Assembly (NCBI RefSeq): GCF_950023065.1 | Contig: NC_088679.1 | Span: forward strand, 77,376,001 to 77,440,000 | Direction of reading: 5' to 3' | DNA from: Planococcus citri | Taxonomy: Eukaryota > Arthropoda > Insecta > Hemiptera > Pseudococcidae | DNA length: 64,000 nucleotides | Part shown: positions 23,901 through 34,510 of the stretch, piece after piece | Position numbering within the stretch: the first letter of the stretch is position 1 | How the letters are laid out: each line of letters begins with the position of its first letter | The notes under the pieces: model-generated | Told to the model about the DNA's origin: nothing | Databases searched by the model: none | Seen by the model: only the letters and a program-made list of their open reading frames with translations | Translations under genes and position numbers: made by a program

Positions 23901-26900
23901 CTTAAAGCAACATATATTCGCTACTTTTAATTTTTTACATTTTCGAGCAGTGGTTCTAAAAATTTTTGAAATTTTCGACTTTGGGGCCACCCCACAGCCC
24001 CCCTATGGATTCCCCTGGGAAAATATCACCTGATATTAATAATAGGGACCATCCCCTATAAGAAAAGGCCATCCAAGTCTCGAAGTAGCGAGGGGCACGA
24101 AAATGGCCAAAATGACCCTCCTTCTTTATCACCTGTCAAAATTTCAAGTGCTAAATAAAGTGCGTTTTTCGATTTTTGGTGAATTTTTGAAAATACAATT
24201 TAGGCCAAAAATGAGGGAAAAAATCAAAATTTTACCAAATTGACCAAGAAAGCTGAAATTTGGGATATACCCTATTTTCAACATGCCAAATCGATTGGAA
24301 ACGGTTTCAACCCGTTTTGAGCAGTTCTGGAGCCTCCAGCAGATTTTTGAAATTCGAAATTCTCACAAAATTCCATAAACTTGGAGTTGTAAAGCTGAAA
24401 TTTATTCTCAAAAGTAATTTCAATACGCTGCGAGATACTGAAGGAGAATTTCAAGTCTTTTTGGACCCTCCAGCGAGTTTTTGAAAATTCCTGAAGCCTC
24501 CAGCAGATTTTTGAAACTTTACATTTTTACAAAATTTCATCAAATGGAGATGGAAATCTGAAATTTACTCTACACTCCAATTTTAACACCCTCTGAAGAC
24601 GACTTCAGGTGGATTCAAGTCATTTTAGAGCCTCCAGCGACTTTTTTGAAAATTACTGGAGCCTCTAGTAGATTTTTGAAACTTGAAATTTCATCAAACC
24701 AAGATGGAGAGTCGAAATTTATTCTGCAAACTAATTTCAATACGCTACAAAGTTGAATGCTGGTGGATTTAAAGTCGTTTTGGAGCCTCCAGCGACTTTT
24801 TGAAAGGTTATAATATGGCGTTTTTTTTGTTGGAAAATTGAGATTTCCTGAAAGTAGCTGGAAGCTTCAAAACCATTTGAAACCACCATGTAGTCTGCGA
24901 AGTAAATTTCAGCTTGCCACCATTTGATAAATTAATGTTATGGGAATTTCAAGTTTCAAAAATCTACTGGAGGCTCCAGTAATTTTCAAAAAGTCGCTGG
25001 AGGCTCTAAAATGACTTGAACTCACCTGAAGTCGTCTTCAGAGGGTGTTAAAATTGAAGTGTCGATTAAATTTCAGATTTCCATCTCCATTTGATGAAAT
25101 TTTGTGAAAATTTAAAGTTTCAAAAATCTGCTGGAGGCTTCAGGAATTTTCAAAAAGTTGCTGATTTTATTTTATCGGGTTTTTACATCCTCCTGAGGGC
25201 TATTTTTCATTTGCCATATTTTGAGAATCATTTCAAGAAAATCGTGGAAAGTTAGAAAGCCTTAGTTTCTCAGCACAGACTCCCCTCTCCATTTCCCCTT
25301 CCTCATCCTCTCCTACTCACTAAAGAAATCATTTCGGTGTATATCCATTGAAAAAAACTAGAAAATTGGTACCCTGATGGTTATTTTTTAAATAAAAATT
25401 GATTTTTCAAAATCCTAAATTCTTAAGTAGGTACATAATTAAAGATCGTCAAGTTTTCATATCTGTAGAAAATTACTGCGAGTTGCTTATCTTAGAATGA
25501 ATCAATTTTTTTACCTCCGTCTTGGCGTTGATATATTTTTCCTTCGTCGCATATACGTAACTAACTGCCATACCAAATGATAATTTCGTTATTTCAGCGC
25601 AAGTTTGTTCTCTGTTTTGAAAGGGAAACAAAATATACCCGTGTAAATAATTGAGTGAAAAACTGAGCACATGAAGATTTTATTCGTGCGTCAAATTTCT
25701 GACTGAAAATGATCCATGCTGTACTCACCTAACTGAAGAGTCTTCCTTATTATCGATATCATGTTTAGCTTCGAAAGTTTTCAAATCAACGTAGGGTAAA
25801 AGATTGGAAACAACTTCCAACCAAAGTCCTAGCTCTGTGTAGAATTTTTTCGAAAATAAATGAATTGTAGCAGGGTACTGTGCTGATTAAAATGATTGGT
25901 GTTATTGAGTATAAATTTACACATGTTTGAGCATTTACCTATCATTTTCACATTTCCAATTTTGTAAATAAATCGTGTTATTGCTTTGATGAATTCCAAA
26001 CCTTGAATGGCGATTTGAACTTTTGTCGGATCACTGAGATCCAATGTTACGTTATCCAAATCTTTGAAAGTTTCTTCTATGTACTTGGTCCAGTTGAGCT
26101 AGGTGATAATCGAACCATTTTTGTCTTGGGTAGTTTCAATGTAGGTATTTGTAGTTTACTAATATGAAATGATATTCGATCGAATTACCTTGGGAATTAC
26201 TGTATTTACTTCCGTTGCAATGCTGTCAGTTAAATTTTGCAGTTGTTTCAAGGAGTATATGGCTATGGGCGTAGAATTCAGTGCCGGAATAGGTTTATGT
26301 TTGATCTGAAAAGTTGAATTTGTCAATGCATAATCGTACAGTATGGAAATTTTTTTGTTTATAGTCAATCATTATTCAATGTACTAATTATAGTAGTTCA
26401 GGAGGAATTATACTGACTTGTGTAAGGTCATCTCTTTGCGATATAACTTTTTGAATCGTTATTTCTCGTGCCCAGAGAGTATTTGCATCCCATTGTACGC
26501 AAGGAGTCGAGTGACTCCCTTCGCACATTTTACGAACCACTCGATCCATAAATTCTTCTTCGGAAATTTTTCTTGCTGCTCGTTCTGACGGACTTGATTT
26601 GCTAGAATTGATGCTCTTATAAATATCATGTACATATCTACTATCTACGTATTTGTTTTACTCACCTAATCAGAGGCATCATTGTTGGATCAAGTTCAGC
26701 TGTCGGTGCTATTTTCCCTAATGCGATCATATTCGTTGTTCGATTATACGGATTTGCGCTGATTCCTAGGTCGAAATACATCTTGATTCCAGCCAATTTA
26801 GCAGCTCTGGCTAATACTGTCGTGTAATCGTAGTTTTTATCCACATCATACATGGAAGGAACTACTGGTAGACCAATTTTTTGTAGAATGGTTTTAATCG

Positions 26901-29900
26901 GTTCTGTCTGATTGCTGTATGCGGCTTGAAATACACAAAATTGCGAATTTTACTGACTGAAATGATTTTATTGTTCACTTTTGATATTGTTTATGGTGAT
27001 TTTTGTGCCTTGTAGGTACCTACTTTTGTTTAAACATAACGCATATAATTTCCTAGCTTTATGGACAGCTTCAGGTTCATCTTCGGTGTTATTCTTTTTG
27101 AGAAAATCTATAATTATAGTGTCATGCATGAACATAATATGGAAAGGCAATTAGAAAGCCAAGTACTTATGTAGGTATACGTAATAATATGTACATATGT
27201 ACAAGAGTGTTGGTATGAATTTTCATACCGTAAAGTTCTGCTGTATTTTCGTCATTTCTCAATCTGATAGTACTTCCAGGGATCAAACTTGGATTTTCAT
27301 GAACTTTTGGCCAATTTCCACAAGCATACTTGTAGAAATCATCACAAGGATCCGCTTCAAAGTTGATCGATTCTTTTAAATTTTGCGCTGAATTTGCAAA
27401 AAAAAAAAAAAATACCGTAGGTGTAAAATTTTCTCAAAGTACGATTAAATGTAACTCAACTACAGCTCAGATCGTTTTTGCTTTTTGAAAAGTCGTAGAA
27501 TTTGGTTCAATGCATGTTTAGGAGTAAGTTTTCAATTTCGCTGACGAAACAAACATTTGAATTGAAGTTGAATGAATCTTTTCGCGAAAACATTTAGTTC
27601 GGCATATGACAATAGGAGTAATTGCACCCCCCCCCCCCGCCGATCCTCCGGGACAACTTTTTTCTTAAAGGGGACATCCTAAGGAACATTTTAAAGCAAA
27701 GTTGCCAAAAAAAAAGTTGGCCTTACTTACAAATGGCGGCCATTTTGATTGACAGGTCAGCCGAAATCGCAGATTTTGCGTTTTAACATAGGACTTGCAC
27801 GAACTTTTTCAAATTTTACAAAGGTAGATCGAAAGATCATGCAAAAATTTATCACCTGTCAAAATTTCAAGTGCTAAAGTGCGTTTTTCGATTTTTGGTG
27901 AATTTTTGAAAATCGAATTCAGGCCAAAAATGAGGGGAAAAATCAAAATTTTACCAAATTGACCAAGAAAGCTGAAATTTGGGATATACCCTATTTTCGA
28001 CATGCCAAATCGATTGGTAACGGTTTCAACCCGTTTTGAGCAGTTCTGGAGCCTCCAGCAGATTTTTGAAACTCGAAATTCCCACAAAATTCCATCAAAT
28101 TGGAGTTGTAAAGCTAAAATTTATTCTAAAAGCTAATTTCAATACGCTACGAAATACTGCAGGTGAATTTCAAGTCGTTTTGGAGCCTCCAGCAACTTTT
28201 TAAAAATTCCTGAAGCCTCCAGCAGATTTTTGAAACTTTAAATTTTCACAAAATTTCATCAAATGGAGATGGAAATCTGAAATTTACTCTACACTCCAAT
28301 TTTAACACCCTCTGAAGACGACTTCAGGTGGGCACAAGTAATTTTAGGGCCTACAGCGACTTTTGCTTGAAAACTACTGAAGCCTCCAGTAGATTTTTGA
28401 AACTTTAAATTTTTACATAATTTCATCTAATGGAGATGGAAATCTGAAATTTACTCTACACTCCAATTTTAACACCCTCTGAAGACGACTTCAGGTGGGT
28501 TCAAGTCATTTTAGGGCCTCCAGCGACTTTTTTGAAAATTACTGGAGCCTCCAGTAGATTTTTGAAACTTGAAATTTCCCCAACATTAAAAAATTTAAAG
28601 TTTCAAAAATCTGCTGGAGGCTTCAGGAATTTTCAAAAAGTTTCTGGAGGCTCCAAAACGACTTGAAATTCACCTGCAGTACTTCGTAGCATATTGAAAT
28701 TAGCTTTTAGAATAAATTTTAGCTTTACAACTCCAATTTGATGGAATTTTGTGCACTGAAAGAAATAAACAGTAATAGTTACATTAAAACGATGCACTCA
28801 GTGCATTAAAACGCGGTAATTTTGGTATAGGAATGAAACGCATTAATCAGTACACATTTAGAGAAGTAACTATTACACAGAAGTGCAGTAACCATTCCAT
28901 CGTTTTTATTCAACAGTATTTAAATTTTAAAAAATGGGGTTAGGTATGTGAGGAGCAGGAATGCCTTAACCACGTATCGTGGGTATTCTTATACCCACTA
29001 TACTCGCGGGTATTAATGTATCTTTTCGTTATACTGGTTTTTCTATGAAAAACCAGTACATGATATTTTCATGTATTGTTCTACCATGGTGTGTGTGTGT
29101 GTGTGTAAGTCTTGACATCAGTCAAGGACTTTTCCGAATTCGCATAGGGCTCGTCTCTAGGCGATTCGCGCTCGATTCTCACTTGATCTTTTACGTCTGG
29201 CCAGGGTAGAACTTCTTGTCACCAAAACGATTGTTCATATCGTTCATAATGGGTATTATAGTATCCTTCTTGCAATTTATTCTAAGTATTACCCGCTTGT
29301 TCGGTGTGAATTTGTATGTCTATTAACGTAATGTAAATCGTGAGATACATTGTCTCGTTATATCGTTTTTATGGTATTTTTGGATCACGTCCCATAATCC
29401 GGACTTGGGGCTGTGATCTAGTTTCAAAATGTATTCCTCAGACTTTGAGAATTATCGATTGGACCTAGTATTGGTGAGTCCACAGGAGAGATAATTTAAC
29501 GTGAATAGTTCTGGGTAAGTAATGAAAAAAGCTTACTCGTGGAGTCTGGTACTCCGCTGCGGTTAACTCCTTTTAATAATTTAATCATAATTATTATTAC
29601 GACTAACTAATAGTGAGTAGGTATAATTATTCCGTACCTATGTTCATAACGAAGATAGTGCTTTAATTGATAACTAAGTATTTACGTGTTATCAAATGTT
29701 ATGTGTTTTGCTGCATAATCGAATATTTGTTCATTCGATATGTATTTTCTATGTAAATCTGCTTTTGGTCTATTTGATTTACGTAACTTTCATGTATGGA
29801 TGTATCAATGAATATAGGCTATCTGTACATATTCTTTCGAGTTTTATTTAATGGTACGTAAAGCTCAACTTTTATAAAATGTTAGAGGGTCGTTAATAGA

Positions 29901-31890
29901 AAGAGCCTGCCTCCAGAGCTAGTTAGGTATCAGGTAATTATTCCCCTCCAAGGGAATAATTATTTGATTCCCTTTTTATGAGCCGCTAGACAAAACTTCT
30001 TACCGTCAAAAGTAATTAGTTACTTTCTACCACTGCCATCTATTACAATCCCCACTATATCAGGTATTTTTTTTTTTTTTTTTTTTTTAATCAATTTCAA
30101 GTTTCTCCGCACATCTAAATGTTTTTCACTGCACCGAATTTTTCAAGACCTAATATCCCTACGAAAATTTTCCTACCTAACCGGGATTCGAACCTGCGAC
30201 CTCTCGTTCTAACTGCCTGCACTTAACGACATGGCCGCGAGTAGAATGTTTAATTCAGGCCCTCGAAGTATTTATAAGTTTTTCACTGTTTGGGAATGTT
30301 TACCACTGACGATGTACTCAGTACATCGTTTACTGTATTCAGTAAATCACTACATGGTTCTCAGCCATGTTTAAGGAATGTAACCATTGCTTACTATACG
30401 ATGTAACTATTTCCCACCAAATGATATTCTGAATACCATATCTGCAGGACTGAGTCCCCAAAGAAATGTAATGAGAACATAGAAATGAATTTTGGAAGGT
30501 GATGCAATAAATCCATCCTGGCGATGTACTCATTCCATTATTTGATGCATTCTCTGATTTGAACTATGTAATCATTACATCAAAATGAGGTAATTTGAAA
30601 ATTACTGTACTGTGCAGTAACCATTGCATCAATTTCGGGACTGAATACAGCGTTTTGAAAATCATTTCTTTCAGTGTGGGAATTTCGAGTTTCAAAAATC
30701 TGCTGGAGGCTCCAGAACTGCTCAAAACGGGTTGAAACCGTTACCAATCGATTTGGCATGTCGAAAATAGGGTATATCCCAAATTTCAGCTTTCTTGGTC
30801 AATTTGGTAAAATTTTGATTTTTTCCCTCATTTTTGGCCTGAATTCGATTTTCAAAAATTCACCAAAAATCGAAAAACGCACTTTAGCACTTGAAATTTT
30901 GACAGGTGATAAATTTTTGCATGATCTTTCGATCTACCTTTGTAAAATTTGAAAAAGTTCGTGCAAGTCCTATGTTAAAACGCAAAATCTGCGATTTCGG
31001 CTGACCTGTCAATCAAAATGGCCGCCATTTTGTAAGTAAGGCCAACTTTTTTTTTGGCAACTTTGCTTTAAAATGTTCCTTAGGATGTCCCCTTTAAGAA
31101 AAAAGTTGTCCCGGAGGATCGGTTGGGGGGGGGGGTGCAATTAGTCCTATTGTCATATGCCGGACTAATTAAATCCAGAAAATTTTCAGAATTGATATTA
31201 TCTCATTTTTGTACTAATGAGCGAGATAACCAACTGGCTGAACAAATTTTGAACCGGGTCAAGCTAAATTGAAAGAGTAAGTATGTCAAAACTTCAGGTA
31301 CGCAAAATGCATTTTTCAATTTTTGATAAATTTTTTTATGATTGAATTTGCGGCAAAGATAGGAATCAAAAAATCAAAATTTCATCAAGTCGACTTGAAA
31401 AACTAAAATTTGGTATTTATCTCATTTTTTCTTATTTTTGGTCCAAATTTAATTTTCAAAAAATCGAAAAATACTCTTTGATTGGTCAAGGTTTTTTTCA
31501 TGCTGTTCTTTCAATTCAAATTTTTCTACCAGTATGGGATCCCTATCTGATGAAAAGGGGAAAGAAAAGTGTTGCTCTTTTCATACTTTTGTGAAAATAA
31601 AGTGATTTTTGTAGCATAGAACGAATAATTAAACATCGAGCAGAGAATATGAATCAATTTCTACATTTTTTTTTTTTTTTTGATTTAAGTATATTGATTT
31701 TTCCACAACATTTTCACTTCATGCCAGGATTTATTTTTCAGCTTTCCCTACCTGTAAGCAACTTTCCAAAATAGCAAAAACTTACTCGTCTCAGAAATTG
31801 AACCGTTATTACCTGCCGATAAACATTCTTTCGTTTCGCAAATTTTTTTTGTCGAGTTCTGAGTTGATACTAATGAAAGTATGCTTAAAA
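20798..31890 (-). CDS. neprilysin-family (M13) zinc metallopeptidase, multi-exon, 5' end incomplete
   Basis: Seventeen minus-strand exons join in phase with usable splice sites: 31786-31890, 27229-27387, 27024-27107, 26666-26924, 26418-26601, 26189-26305, 25939-26098, 25729-25834, 25515-25611, 22157-22333, 21978-22084, 21836-21894, 21719-21767, 21552-21619, 21348-21484, 21093-21257, 20798-20974. They give about 735 residues, the usual M13 length. The family landmarks appear in order: a KECLSAG cysteine block, DPCDDFYKYACGNW, WMDDITRQRA, VNAMYDP (substrate-binding NAxY type), VGHELTHAF (HExxH zinc site), GEDISDNGG (the ExxxD third zinc ligand, with Asp where Asn is usual), and a terminal CSVW. 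M13 enzymes are type II membrane or secreted ectopeptidases that cut small peptides. The exon or exons with the start codon and membrane anchor were not found. The introns at 22334-25514 and 27388-31785 are inflated by transposons. It appears intact, with no frameshift seen. Confidence 0.9.
21093..21257 (-). CDS. neprilysin exon with the third zinc ligand
   Basis: The exon encodes VTLGEDISDNGGFKES and continues to LLTIGFAN. The glutamate of the ExxxD motif is retained; the usual Asn after it is Asp here. It joins in phase 0 to the terminal exon beginning VWCENP. Confidence 0.9.
21552..21619 (-). CDS. neprilysin exon with the HExxH zinc-binding motif
   Basis: This 68-bp exon encodes LGSIVGHELTHAFDNEG. 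The two histidines bind zinc and the glutamate is the catalytic base in the M13 family, so the gene should be catalytically competent at this site. The donor is the less common GTTAGA. Confidence 0.92.
22541..25160 (+). repeat. family A element copy inside a neprilysin intron, split by a nested insertion
   Basis: It starts with GTCCGGCATATGACAATAGG after TA, like 3663, and continues with the repeated GGAGCCTCCAGCAGATTTTT blocks up to about 25160, the last few hundred bases being inverted (GGAGGCTTCAGGAATTTTC). The nested element at 22795-24124 interrupts it. It lies in the 22334-25514 intron in antisense to the gene. Confidence 0.65.
22795..24124. mobile_element. 1.33-kb palindromic element inserted between AAA and TTT without target duplication (Spy-like)
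   Basis: The arms 22795 to about 23189 and about 23728 to 24124 are reverse complements starting GAAGGAGGGTCATTTTGG. A second, inner inverted pair (about 23195-23310 and 23371-23486) lies between them. Comparison with the uninterrupted family A copy near 27835-27855 reconstructs the empty site exactly as CATGCAAAAATTTATCACC, so the insertion lies between A and T with no duplicated base. This matches the published behaviour of Spy transposons. No transposase is encoded; the identical 64-residue ORFs on opposite strands are due to the palindrome. Confidence 0.65.
27229..27387 (-). CDS. neprilysin exon with the N-terminal Cys/DPCDDFY signature
   Basis: The acceptor CAAATTCAG and donor ACG|GTATGA bound an exon encoding DPCDDFYKYACGNWPKVHE, the hallmark start of the M13 ectodomain where two conserved cysteines form disulfides. 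It is phase-compatible with the exons on either side. Confidence 0.9.
28754..30676. mobile_element. 1.9-kb element with CACTGAAAGAAAT termini nested in family A
   Basis: The 13-bp terminal repeats CACTGAAAGAAAT and ATTTCTTTCAGTG bound the insertion; TG flanks both sides (28752-28753, 30677-30678). The uninterrupted sequence in the opposite arm (around 28080-28090) supports the boundaries. CACTG ends recall CMC/CACTA-type elements, but no transposase is visible and the classification is open. The body carries a tRNA-derived SINE and a (GT)n run near 29090. Confidence 0.6.
30066..30250 (-). repeat. tRNA-derived SINE
   Basis: On the minus strand a tRNA-Ser/Leu-like head (GGCCATGTCGTTAAG as an A-box region, GGTTCGAATCCCGG as a B box) is followed by an unrelated body and a 20-nt poly(A) tail (the T run at about 30068-30088). 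The head lacks a foldable acceptor stem, so it is not a functional tRNA. Internal pol III promoter boxes are the expected transcription signal. Confidence 0.65.
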
Positions 31891-31984
31891 CTGAAATAAA
31901 TGAGTAAATAAATAAATACTTTCTCACGGATAAGTCAAATTAAAATTATTTGTAGGTACGTATCATTCATGAACAGAGGCTTGA
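31891..31984. other. intron upstream of the first recognised neprilysin exon
   Basis: Acceptor-side intron sequence (TTTATTTCAG before 31890 on the minus strand). The upstream 5' exon or exons were not identified here or further right. Confidence 0.4.
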
Positions 31985-32137
31985 CAAAGTGATAAGTCGT
32001 TTGGAGGGGGGAGGGTGAGACTGAAATATCATCTGTACTTCCCCCCTCCCAGTTTTTCCCAACTTTTTACCTCACATCCGCCCCCTTTCCCCATCCAATT
32101 AGCCAGATGTGTTCGAACAAATTTTGGAAGGGAAGTT
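31985..32137. repeat. interspersed repeat paired with 42915-43100
   Basis: A G-rich then C-rich stretch leads to TTAGCCAGATGTGTTCGAAC and ATTTTGGAAGGGAA. The same order occurs at about 42915-43100. Here the copy is interrupted by the LINE fragment at 32138-32360; the other copy is not. Confidence 0.5.
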
Positions 32138-32360
32138 TTTTTTTTTTTTTTTTTTTTTTTTTTGGGTGTTTGTAATTACTTGATTATTACACCCGTCGTA
32201 TGAGATTTAAATCGAGTTGGTAAGGTCAAGTTTTTTAATTAGGTCTAAGAATTTTTTAATTTCGGAAGGGTCGTCTGGTATGAATAAGGATCTTTCATCT
32301 ATTTGTAGGGACAGTCTGTGCTGATGTAAGGAGGGGCATTGAAATAGTAAGTGTTGGACA
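32138..32360 (-). mobile_element. 3' end of a non-LTR retrotransposon (Jockey/CR1-like)
   Basis: Read on the minus strand, an open frame encodes VQHLLFQCPSLHQHRLSL then LDLIKKLDL and a stop. This is the typical C-terminal Cys/His block of non-LTR reverse-transcriptase proteins. A short 3' UTR and a poly(A) of about 26 nt follow. It is 5'-truncated to about 220 bp. Comparison with the related repeat near 43060-43085 shows the site without the insertion. Confidence 0.6.
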
Positions 32361-32590
32361 GATGGAAACAAAAATGTTGAATAATAATTTTACATTTTCA
32401 AAATTGATGAAGTAGGTACCGATTTTTTTCAAAAAATTTGAATTTTTACATTGGTTTGGTTGTCTATTCGAAATTCTCCAAATCAAGTGCAAACTAACGT
32501 TCATTATGGATACAAAAAGTTGATTTTCATGGCTTCAACATTTTTATAGTTTTCAGAAAATGGTAGATAACATTTTTAAAAATCTGAATA

Positions 32591-32930
32591 AGGTCCGAGC
32601 AAAGCGAGGTCAAAACCTCTCAAAAATTCACAATTCTCCATTTTTTCTGAACAAAATTTTATATTTTCAAAAAGAACCAATTCTGGCAAAAATTAGAAAT
32701 GGTTTACTACGAATTTTTGACGAAAAATAGGACCTTTTTTGATATTTTAACATATTTTAACAAAATTTGGGACTCTCTGGCAGTTAACTGAAACGAAGAG
32801 ATCTTTTGGGAGATTTCAAGTGTAAACAATATTATTTTTAATGTGAGAAGTCAATTTTTCTACTCTCCAACTTATGGTCAAAGAACTGAGAAAGAGAATG
32901 ATCTGACCCGAGCGAAACGAGGACGAATGC
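32591..32930 (+). repeat. two further CGAGCGAAGCGAG-type motifs
   Basis: Variants of the word seen at 4630-5685 occur at about 32591 (GGTCCGAGCAAAGCGAGGTC) and 32905 (GACCCGAGCGAAACGAGGAC), again on the plus strand and again followed by an A/T-rich tail. Confidence 0.45.
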
Positions 32931-33151
32931 TTTTGAAAATTTAGATATATGTAATATATGTATGTAATTCAAGGAGCAAAAATCCATGGTGGTTGATCAT
33001 TCTTTGATTTTTTCCACTTTTCATCAACATTTTCTGTTGGAGGGAGGGTCTATTCCCTCCTCCCTTTACATACAAACCCCAATTTGGCACGCCTCTGTTC
33101 TTGAATTATTCATTTCTATTATTAAATTTGTAGTACCTACTTATATTTACC

Positions 33152-33192
33152 GTACCTACCTACCTACCTACCTACCTACCTACCTACTACCT
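33152..33192. repeat. (TACC)n microsatellite
   Basis: About ten uninterrupted TACC/CTAC units; complementary to the TAGG tract at 19538-19598. Confidence 0.9.
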
Positions 33193-34239
33193 AGTTATTT
33201 TCATCTACATACGTGAAAAAAATATTACCTAATGCCGAAGAAGGGATTGAAAATAGTCTTCTCATTTTGAAATAGGCACAGTCAATTGAAATACCTACCT
33301 ATTAACATTTTATTAATATTATTATTATTTTTCTAAATTCAGGCTTGAGGCAGTATCTGAATAATTATGATTATAAACCTGCATAAATATAAAGAATAGA
33401 GAACATATTTTATCAATACTTACTCGAGTTTTAAAAATTTGAAAACATAAATAGAGAGTGGAAGAGCGAATGAATCGAAATTGAAAAAAATAATGTAAAA
33501 AATATCGAGCAAAAGTACTTATAACTTGACTATTTTGACATGAGATCGTTGAACGAATGGTGTGGACATTTCGATAGCCCACGATGCACTTCTACAGGTC
33601 AACTGGTAGCAACTAAACTAAATAGGGATACAAACTGGTATAGGATATAAAACTAATCACATTCAACAATCTCGTGTATTCGTATATTCCTGGTCAGTAA
33701 ATTAATTATAACGCCTTATTGTTGTTCAATTATAATGAATCATCATCGCTTAGAAATTGAATCTATGTAGTACCTATACTATAGCCTATCAATTTTATTT
33801 ATAAACTCGACCATATAGGGGATGTGTGTGTGAACTGGAAGAAATCAAATACCTAGATGGTATAACTTTCGAAAAATTGAATATCGTTAATCAGCCCGAC
33901 CAAATTGATACAAAATTTGCCAGTAAAATTGATCTTTAATGTACTTATATTCAGTGATAAAATCTAATTTTTTCCATTCGCGTTTTAACTTATTACTTTT
34001 ATTTAATTTTTGGTAAAGTTGCATCCGGATTGCTATCTATGTAAGTAACTGTTTAGAGAATTTTTTTTCGTATTTGGGGTGAATAAACTGGACGCAAACA
34101 TACGAAAAGCAGCCAAACAAGATTTTTATGTAAATACCTATTTATGTAGTTTGATTCGTCTTTGCTACTTACGAGATCTTTGAAAAAATTGTTTTTTCAG
34201 TAATGAATAAATATTATGGAATTTTTTTCAAACGAAATA
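33193..34239. other. gene-free AT-rich sequence
   Basis: No exon, RNA gene or defined repeat was recognised. It could hold the missing 5' exon of the neprilysin gene, but no signal or anchor peptide could be linked. Confidence 0.35.
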
Positions 34240-34510
34240 AGTGAAGACAGTTGGTCATCTCACTCGCGAGGGAACCTTTACAAGCCGTCGCGTCGTCCGC
34301 TTCAATCGAGCTATTTGTATGCATAATTGAAATTGAAATTTATTTAGGTAATCAGCCCATGATATACGCTCTTTGTAGCTTTGTAGATAACGACTCCCCC
34401 CCTATGCCTGGGGGCGAGGCGGAGAGCCGGATTACTATTATTAATACATACCTATAAAATATTTTCGCATAAAAACAGATGAACAATTAAATAAATAAAT
34501 AAATAATAGA
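34240..34510 (+). repeat. possible retroposon 3' end
   Basis: A higher-GC block (CTCACTCGCGAGGGAACC through CTATGCCTGGGGGCGAGG) ends in an (AAAT)n tail at about 34488-34507. Sharp composition and an A-rich tail suggest a short retroposed element, but no family was recognised. Confidence 0.3.

Larger units (their letters stand above)
27597..31165. mobile_element. family A fold-back element with both ends, interrupted by a CACTG element
   Basis: The left end GTTCGGCATATGACAATAGG and right end CCTATTGTCATATGCCGGAC are inverted repeats flanked by TA (27595-27596, 31166-31167). The arms, made of the CCTCCAGCAGATTTTTGAA blocks, meet near 28585. The right arm is broken by the insertion at 28754-30676. 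The element sits in the neprilysin intron between exons 27229-27387 and 31786-31890. Matching 92-residue ORFs on opposite strands reflect the palindrome. Confidence 0.75.

Noticed and set aside
22989..23930. Identical 64-residue ORFs on opposite strands
   Set aside because: Same cause: mirrored arms of the 22795-24124 element.
30180..30250. Functional tRNA gene
   Set aside because: A and B box similarity only; no complete cloverleaf, and a body plus poly(A) follow, so it is a SINE.
27809..30952. Two 92-residue ORFs differing at one residue
   Set aside because: Copies of one family A arm in opposite orientation; not a gene pair.
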